Source of the DNA: Bradyrhizobium cajani
GTDB lineage: Bacteria; Pseudomonadota; Alphaproteobacteria; Rhizobiales; Xanthobacteraceae
Assembly: GCF_009759665.1 (NCBI RefSeq)
Contig: NZ_WQNE01000006.1
Coordinates: 233,287-297,286, forward strand
Direction of reading: 5' to 3'
Length of the DNA stretch: 64,000 nt
Part shown: positions 58,013 to 64,000 of the stretch, in pieces
How positions within the stretch are numbered: position 1 is the first letter of the stretch
Layout of the letters: each line of letters opens with the position of its first letter
Translations under genes and position numbers: made by a program
The notes under the pieces: generated by a model
Databases searched by the model: none
What the model was told of the DNA's origin: nothing
The model's input: only the letters and a program-made list of their open reading frames with translations

Positions 58013-60508
58013 ATGCCACGTTCTACCCTTCCTCTTTTCGGCGTCAAGGTCGTCGATTTCGGCCAGTACATTGCCGGCCCGGCAGTAGCAATGATCCTCG
58101 CCGATCTAGGTGCCACAGTCGTACATATCGACCCCCCAACCGGTCCCCTTTGGGACAGCCCCGCCAACGCTACACTCAATCGAAATAAGCTGATCGTCTC
58201 GATCGACATGAAGACTGATGAGGGAGTGTCGCAGGCACAAGTGCTTATTGCGGAGTCGGACATCGTTGTCGAGAACTTCCGCCCGGGAGTGCTGCGCCGG
58301 CTCGGGATCGACTTCACCACCCTGCGGAAGGCCCGCCCGGACCTAATCACCGTGTCCGTCCCCGGCTTCGCTTCCAACGATGAATTACGTCGCGACTGGC
58401 GCGCTTTCGAATCGGTGATCGCGGCATCCTCTGGCGTGTTTAGCCTAAGCCTGAGCCGCGTACTGATGGGTGTCAGTCCATCTTTTTCGCCGTTGCCTCT
58501 TGCCTCCGCCTATGGCGCGATGCTCGCGGTTTCGGCCACGGTGCTGGCGCTGCAAGCGAGGGAGCGCAACGGAGTCGGCGACCAGATCGAAGTACCTCTT
58601 GCATGCGCCGTCATGGAGGGACTTGCGTACAATTCGATCGGGATTGAGGACCTTCCGCTGCGATACCAGTCACAACGTGAGCGCGAGATCAACCGGCGGC
58701 GCGAAGCGGGCTTGCCAATGGACCTCTCGTACGAGTCCACCCAGGAGCTGCTCGATCCATTCTGCCGCAATTACGAATGCAAGGACGGACGCATGTTTTA
58801 CGTCCTCTGTCCGGTCCACAAACATCATGCCGAGCGCTGTTTGCAGGTTCTGGGACTATACGATGAACTGGTAGCCGACGGTCTGACAGAAGAAGCAGAT
58901 ATCTATCTTCCTGTTCGCGAATGGCAATCCAACTTCTCGCTGACCACTCTCCCGAAACACTGGGCGGACGAGATCGTCGGGCGGATGAAGGCTGTCTTTC
59001 TGACCCGAACCGCAAAGGAATGGGAGCTCGTCTTCGGGGAAAGCCGCATCCCCGGCGCGCCGCAGCGTTGGTTGCGGGAATGGATCTGCGATGATCACGC
59101 AGAATGCGCAGGGCTAATGATCAAGGTCGACGATCCGGTGTATGGGCGGATGACCCAGCCCGGACCGATGGCCTGGCTGGAAGAAAGTGGGGAAGCGATG
59201 CTGAAGCCAGCATCGCGAAAATGGGTCTCCTTCGACCAGGCAATCGCCGACCTCTCGATAATGTCTGCTAGAGATCGGGCGGATCGGCCTCCGGCAGCGT
59301 CAGCGGGATGGCTCGATGGCGTGCGAATTCTCGATATGTGCAATGTCATCGCTGGCCCGCACTCAGTAGGCTATCTTGCCCGCTTCGGGGCGGAGGTGAT
59401 CAAGATTGATCCGGTGGCACCGCTCTACAACTGTTTGATTACGGTGATCTATGGCATCACCCATATGCGCGGCAAGCGCTCGGTTCTGCTGGATATCGGC
59501 TCATCCGGCGGCCGCACGATATTTGAGAGGCTGGTGAAGTCGGTGGACGTCGTAGTTTGGAATGCACCTGACCGGCAGGTCAAACGCATGGGGCTCGACT
59601 TGAATGGCTTGAAAGCGCTCAATCCAGACGCGATCTTCTGCCAGCTTGATTGCTTCGGCGGGGTCCGTCGCGGCCCGCGCACCAATTATCTCGGCTATGA
59701 GAACCATGTCCAGGCGGCCACCGGGATCATGCTAAGGTCCGGTGGTTCAGCGGAGACCCCCGAGGAATACATTGATGTGGGTACTATCGACGTAATAGGC
59801 GGATTAGGCGCGGCTTTGGGCATTGCTGTCGCGCTGTACCAGAAGGTCAGGACCGATCACGTGGGAAGGGCTCGGACGTCGCTGTCGGCAGTCTCCAGCC
59901 TGTTGCAGATACCGTTCTGCTACGACTATGAAGGTCGTGGTCAATTCGATGAGCCCGCCGGTATCGATGCCAAGGGCTATGATGCATTAACCAGGCTCTA
60001 TAAGACGGCCTCTGGTCGCACTCTCCTGCTCAACGCCTCCGAGCTCGATCTGCCTCGGTTTGCGCCGATTGAGGGACTTGAAGGGCTTGCCAATGTGCCG
60101 AAGGCGGACCGAGCCTGTTTCCTTGCTGCGGCAATCGCCAAGGGTTCCGCTGAGGAGTGGTTGTCGAGATTTAATGCAGCTGGTATCGGTGCCGCAATTT
60201 GCGAAAATCTCGATACCATAAGGTTACAAAATTCAAGGCCGGCGGATGGTGCTGCGGGCACTGAACAGGGCAGCTACTCCTTCTCAAGATTTATTGACCA
60301 TCCCAGCGGGCATACCATAACGCAGGTTGATCCTTACGCGGTCCGCTCGACGACCGGAAAGATCTATACGTTATCTCCTGCAGAAAAATACGGCGCCTCG
60401 ACGCGGCAAGTCCTGCGGGGTCTGCAATACACCGACGCCGAAATAGATACCTTGCTCGCTGCGGGCGCCGTAAGCGAAAGCTGGAGTCGCGAGTATTTGC
60501 CTAGCTGA
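58013..60508 (+). CDS. Double-domain family III CoA transferase, third copy
   Basis: 831 residues, two tandem CaiB/BaiF domains but clearly diverged from the pair at 15978 and 27765. Domain 1: VKVVDFGQYIAGPAVAMILA, ADLGATVVHIDPPTGPLWDS, VENFRPGVLRRLGIDF. Domain 2 from about residue 440: GVRILDMCNVIAGPHSVGYL, ARFGAEVIKIDPV, GTIDVIGGLGAALGIAVALY with the candidate catalytic Asp. In domain 1 the equivalent stretch reads FSPLPLASAYGAMLAV, without an obvious Asp, so this half may be catalytically dead. ATG at 58013 was chosen because upstream codons overlap the ligase pseudogene; GAGAG lies just before it. Substrate unknown. Confidence 0.9.
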   Translation: MPRSTLPLFGVKVVDFGQYIAGPAVAMILADLGATVVHIDPPTGPLWDSPANATLNRNKLIVSIDMKTDEGVSQAQVLIAESDIVVENFRPGVLRRLGIDFTTLRKARPDLITVSVPGFASNDELRRDWRAFESVIAASSGVFSLSLSRVLMGVSPSFSPLPLASAYGAMLAVSATVLALQARERNGVGDQIEVPLACAVMEGLAYNSIGIEDLPLRYQSQREREINRRREAGLPMDLSYESTQELLDPFCRNYECKDGRMFYVLCPVHKHHAERCLQVLGLYDELVADGLTEEADIYLPVREWQSNFSLTTLPKHWADEIVGRMKAVFLTRTAKEWELVFGESRIPGAPQRWLREWICDDHAECAGLMIKVDDPVYGRMTQPGPMAWLEESGEAMLKPASRKWVSFDQAIADLSIMSARDRADRPPAASAGWLDGVRILDMCNVIAGPHSVGYLARFGAEVIKIDPVAPLYNCLITVIYGITHMRGKRSVLLDIGSSGGRTIFERLVKSVDVVVWNAPDRQVKRMGLDLNGLKALNPDAIFCQLDCFGGVRRGPRTNYLGYENHVQAATGIMLRSGGSAETPEEYIDVGTIDVIGGLGAALGIAVALYQKVRTDHVGRARTSLSAVSSLLQIPFCYDYEGRGQFDEPAGIDAKGYDALTRLYKTASGRTLLLNASELDLPRFAPIEGLEGLANVPKADRACFLAAAIAKGSAEEWLSRFNAAGIGAAICENLDTIRLQNSRPADGAAGTEQGSYSFSRFIDHPSGHTITQVDPYAVRSTTGKIYTLSPAEKYGASTRQVLRGLQYTDAEIDTLLAAGAVSESWSREYLPS

Positions 60509-60883
60509 AGAGGCCAGCCCGCATGTGTTTACCATCGCGACGATGGAGCTTGGCGAGTAGTCGGCCTTATTTGAGCTGCGTGCGACAAGGATGGCTTCAA
60601 AGTCACCGAGCAATTCACTCGCAGCAAGCTGACGCCTTTGCGCGATAAGAATACGAAAAAAACTGCATTCGCATCATGCGCGAATGCAAGCAGCGTTTCT
60701 GAACGCCTCACGATCAGAGACGATTCATTGACATAGCGCTGCCCGCGAGCAGGTATCCAAGTCATGGCTCGTCGATGGCCCTCGCACCATACTCTTGGAC
60801 GAAGAGAAACGAGCGCCCCCAAACCACAGCTCAATGATGAGGCTCTGAATACCAGGAGGCCTCGTCAGCTCCATCGCTATTGC
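60509..60883. other. No recognisable gene
   Basis: About 375 bases after the CoA transferase; no gene or clear terminator seen. Confidence 0.4.
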
Positions 60884-61867
60884 TCAAGATGTCCGCTGAT
60901 CAGACGCAGGAAGCGCAACAAAGCCGAATGCATCCGGGTCAGGAAACAAAGTAGTCGAAGGGCGGGACGGGGCGCGGCCTTTGAGGTAGCAGCGGCCGAG
61001 GTGACCATCGGCCTTCAGGTGTCCGAACAGCGTTCGCAGGTACCGGTTGCCACGCCTCGATATGCGGCCGAGAATGGTTCGATCGCCGGTCGAGATTTGT
61101 TTCGGTACGAGGCCAAGCCATGCTGCAAAGTCGGGGCCCTTATGGAAGGCATCACCAGTTCCGATCGCGGCGATCATCGCACTTGAGATGATTGGTCCGA
61201 CACCCGGCGCACTCATCAGGCGCCGACAGTGTGCGTCTTGATCAGCGAGTTCGTCGATTTCCTTTGTGATCGATGCGACCCGCCGCTCGAGAAAGCGCCA
61301 GTCTTCGGCCAGGTCCTGAATGAGCCGAACCACTCGAGGCGACAAGTTATCCGAGAGCATCGAGAGAATTTGTGGAAGTGCCAATCGGAGTGCTGCCGCT
61401 CCCTGCCGAACTGCCAGCCCTCGCTCAAGCAAAAAACCTCGTATTTGATTGATGACCGCGGTTCTCTGCGTCACCAATCGACTGCGAACTCTGTGCAGCG
61501 CCTGCAAGTCAAGTTGCTCGGCCGATTTCAACGGGACGAAGCGCATGGTCGGGCGCTGCGACGCCTCTGCGATGGCTTCGGCATCACGGAAGTCATTTTT
61601 GTGGCCCTTGAGGTATGGCTTCACATACTGTGCCGGCAAGAGCCGTACTTGATGGCCTAATTTCTCGAGCTTGCGAGCGAGGTGGTGTGCTCCTGCACAG
61701 GCCTCCATTCCAATCAGGCAGGGCGGAACATTAGCCAGCTACTGCTCAAGCTGATTTCTCGATCGTTTCTTGCGTAGGATGATTGCACCCGTGGCATCGA
61801 ACCCCACCACATGGAATGTGTTCTTGCCTAGATCGATGCCGATCGTGACAATGTTCGTATGGGACAT
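60884..61867 (-). pseudogene. IS110-family transposase with internal stop and altered C-terminus
   Basis: The frame starts at ATG 61867 (MSHTNIVTIGIDLGKNTFHV), meets a TAG at 61738-61740 after RNQLEQ, and continues LANVPPCLIGMEACAGAHHL, KGHKNDFRDAEAIAEASQRP, RSRLVTQRTAVINQIRGFLL, MSAPGVGPIISSAMIAAIGT and FAAWLGLVPKQISTGDRTIL. After YLRTLF (near 61040) the sequence no longer follows the family, so the C-terminal end is deleted and the frame runs to 60884 in foreign sequence. Inactive. Confidence 0.82.
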
Positions 61868-62174
61868 GGTACGCGCTCCTTCTCTTGCCGTCTATGTTGC
61901 CGCTGAGAACGAGCGTGGTCCATGCCATTAACTCCTAAGGCGCGGCTGCTTTGCCCTTGCCGATGCACTCCACCTCCGGGGCCTGGAAGGAATAAAGCTT
62001 GAAGCCGCGCTGGCGCTGCTGCTGCGAGCGGATCTGCAAGGCCCGCTGAGCGGGAGGGCGAACCTTGCACACATTGAGTCAATAATCGTTGTAAATGATC
62101 GTTGCAGATGTGTGTGTCACTTGATTTTCCGTGCAACTCTTGAGATCGCCCCCCCATGCGATCGTGATCGATTA
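61868..62174. other. No recognisable gene
   Basis: About 300 bases between the IS110 remnant and the second group II intron remnant. Confidence 0.4.
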
Positions 62175-62757
62175 GCTCGGCCATTTGGCTTTGCCCTCAC
62201 AGATCCGGGCGGGCGGCTTTTCCGCACCCGACTCTTGCTGAGAGTAACCCGCGTCATATCCGCGCCTGCGCCCTGTGCGAGTGATGCGTGCAGTTGGCAG
62301 GCGAAAGCGTGCTGTCAGGGTTTCGAACTCCGGCCAGCCTATGCGCCGACTTTTGTGGCTGCGCCGTCCCCCTGTCCGTCTCTTGCCTCTCGCCGCTCTC
62401 GAGAACGCCAGCTCGCAGCCACAGCTCGATGAGCCGTAGGATGATCCTGTGCGCCACCATCCGCAGCAGACACTCGTGCTCGACCGAGTCGAAGAAGCTG
62501 CGAATGCCGGCATCGAGCACCCAGTTCACACGCTGGCTCATGATTGCCCTATGCAGGGCATCAAGCGCCATGAGGATTCCGCCCCGGCCGGAAGCCGTAG
62601 GAGAACCCGAGGAAGTCGGCCTCATAGACGGCGCTCAACATCTCGGCCACGGCGCTTTGGACAACCTTGTCCTCTAGCGCCGGCACACCGAGAGGTCGCT
62701 TACCACTATCGGCTTTGGGGATGTAGACGCGCCGCACCGGCTGTGGTCGGTAGCGAC
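62175..62757 (-). mobile_element. Group II intron remnant B (RT gene with internal deletion)
   Basis: Minus strand reads [40 protein letters not shown], then [20 protein letters not shown] and VLDAGIRSFFDSVEHECLLR (RT N-terminal half, 62370-62757). It then jumps directly to the extreme C-terminus shared with remnant A (RIGWPEFETLTARFRL, 62280-62345), so the YADD catalytic core is deleted. GAGTCGGGTGCGGAAAAGCC at about 62215-62235 followed by CCGGATCTGTGAGG is a degenerate domain V. The upstream end is cut by the IS3 element. Confidence 0.8.
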
Positions 62758-62832
62758 CTGAAGTGGCCCCCGGATTTGGGACCAGAAGCCTAGTTGGAAT
62801 GTAGCCGTTCCGTTTGGTAAACGGAGCGGACG

Positions 62833-63115
62833 ATGACGAAGAAGACGAGACGGAAGATCGACGCGGCGCTGAAGGCGAAGATCGCTTTGGAGGCGCTGCG
62901 TGAACAGGTGAGCGTGGCCGATCTGGCGCAGCGCTACGAGGTGCATCCCAACAGATTTATTCCTGGAAGAAGCAACTGCTGGATCAGGCGGCCAGAGCTT
63001 TTGATCCCGCTGGGGAGGCGGCGGACGTTGGTCGCGACCGTGAGATCGAGAAGCTGCATGCCAAGATCGGGCAGTTGGTCGTGGAGCGGGATTTTTTAGC
63101 GAAGAGGTCCGGAAG
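62833..63115 (+). pseudogene. IS3-family orfA (frameshifted)
   Basis: [20 protein letters not shown], then [17 protein letters not shown] is the usual OrfA helix-turn-helix. At about 62953 one base is missing; the family continuation ([20 protein letters not shown], then REIEKLHAKIGQLVVERDFL) lies in the other frame up to about 63115, just before orfB. The protein is therefore broken. Confidence 0.85.
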
Positions 63116-63880
63116 ATGAGCGTCCCGGACCGCAGGGCGAAGCTCGACCGCGCGCATGGCGTGCTGTCGATCCGCCACCAGTGCCGGCTGCTCGGGCTGT
63201 CGCGCTCGGGCGTTTACCGGACGCCGCAGCCGGCCAATGACGACGATCTGACGCTGATGCGCCAGATCGACGAACTGTTCACCGCGCGGCCGTTTCTGGG
63301 CTCGCGGCGGATGGCGTGGCTGCTGAGCGAGGATGGCGTTCCGATCAACCGCAAGCGCGTGCAGCGGCTGATGCGCAAGATGGGGATCGAGGCACTGGGG
63401 CCGAAGCCGCGCACCAGCAAGCCTGCGCCGGGGCACCTGATCTATCCCTATCTGCTGCGCGGCATGACCATCGACCGGCCGAACCAGGTCTGGGCGACCG
63501 ACATCACCTACATCCCGATCGGACGCGGCTTCCTCTATCTGGTGGCTGTGATCGATTGGGCGAGCCGGGCCGTGCTGAGCTGGCGCCTGTCCAATACGAT
63601 GGACGTGTCGTTCTGCATCGACGCCCTGGAGGAGGCGCTGGCGCGGTTCGGCAAGCCGCAAATCTTCAACACCGATCAGGGCAGCCAGTTCACCAGCGCG
63701 GCCTTCACCGGCGTGCTGGAGGCCGCCGGCATTCGGATCTCGATGGACGGTCGCGGCCGCTGGATGGACAACGTGTTCATCGAACGGCTGTGGCGCAGCC
63801 TCAAGCACGAGGACGTCTATCTCAAATTCTATGCCGACGGCAAAGAGCTGCACGCGGGCCTCGCCGACTGGCTGGTAGGT
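63116..63880 (+). pseudogene. IS3-family orfB transposase, C-terminally truncated
   Basis: Reads RRAKLDRAHGVLSIRHQCRL, PFLGSRRMAWLLSEDGVPIN, then the integrase core: QVWATDITYIPIGRGFLYLV (first Asp), IFNTDQGSQFTSAAFTGVLE (second Asp), and GRWMDNVFIERLWRSLKHED (Glu). All three catalytic residues are present. The C-terminal YNxxRPHxALGxxTP block is absent: after [11 protein letters not shown] the frame enters unrelated sequence and stops at 63958. Confidence 0.88.
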
Positions 63881-64000
63881 CGAGGCCGTGCTCATGGAAC
63901 CACAGCAGCGCCTGCCGCGCGGTCCCGAGTTCCTCGATCTTGTCGAAGACGAGCGTAATGGCGTCCTGCACACGCCGGTCCGGATCCTTCTCGTAGCGAT
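63876..64000 (-). pseudogene. Serine recombinase fragment, cut by window end and IS3
   Basis: On the minus strand from the window edge the frame reads [20 protein letters not shown], then [20 protein letters not shown] and LP, the recombinase-domain region of large serine recombinases. Only about 40 residues are inside the window and the frame ends where the IS3 element begins. Whether the rest exists outside is unknown. Confidence 0.6.

Larger units (their letters stand above)
62755..63880 (+). mobile_element. IS3-family element, right end lost
   Basis: The left end lies just after the group II intron remnant (near GACCTGAAGTGGCCCCCGG, 62759). It contains overlapping-style orfA and orfB genes. 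The right part is missing: orfB runs into a serine recombinase sequence near 63875, so the element is truncated or was cut by recombination. Confidence 0.75.

Overview
The window looks like part of a symbiosis island, or a comparable accessory region, of a nitrogen-fixing alphaproteobacterium, most likely Bradyrhizobium. This is inferred from the gene families, from RpoN/NifA-type promoters, from quorum-controlled island-transfer regulators of the Mesorhizobium type, and from a heavy load of decayed insertion sequences and group II introns. No nod, nif or fix structural gene, rRNA or tRNA is visible, so the genus assignment is inference.

Region by region. 1-4400: decayed DNA with two phosphoenolpyruvate mutase remnants and a LuxR-type DNA-binding fragment. 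4400-8170: a minus-strand operon (thioredoxin-like protein, small ORF, ABC exporter) behind a textbook NifA activator site and -24/-12 promoter. 8300-13800: an aspartate aminotransferase pseudogene, two small XRE regulators, a LysR regulator, and a DUF2285 pair resembling the qseM/fseA control genes of symbiosis-island transfer, including an apparent +1 frameshift site. 13960-30245: nine minus-strand metabolic genes (flavin monooxygenase, two fused double-domain CoA transferases, SDR, alpha-oxoamine synthase, two class III aminotransferases, crotonase, GNAT-like protein). 30773-31642: an intact IS5-type element. 32570-40510: HpcH/HpaI aldolase, Asp/Glu racemase-like protein, acyl-CoA ligase, and a two-gene carnitine-to-betaine operon with an RpoN promoter. 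41050-45500: a mosaic of group II intron, IS1182, IS256 and IS110 remnants. 46387-53676: ATP-grasp ligase, class III aminotransferase, hypothetical gene and MATE exporter, with RpoN-type signals. 53878-56010: one IS630 element inserted cleanly inside another. 57268-60508: an acyl-CoA ligase pseudogene and a third double CoA transferase. 60884-64000: decayed IS110, a second group II intron remnant, and an IS3 element abutting a serine recombinase gene cut by the window end.

How the genes may work together. At least four transcription units carry consensus RpoN promoters, so much of the window is probably expressed in microoxic, nitrogen-fixing cells. The carnitine operon would convert L-carnitine to glycine betaine. 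The aminotransferases, CoA transferases, oxoamine synthase and SDR could make or rework small amino-ketone or amino-alcohol compounds. The ATP-grasp ligase, aminotransferase and MATE pump could make and export a peptide-like metabolite. These pathway proposals are inference. The DUF2285/XRE module is what remains of, or still is, an island-transfer control circuit.
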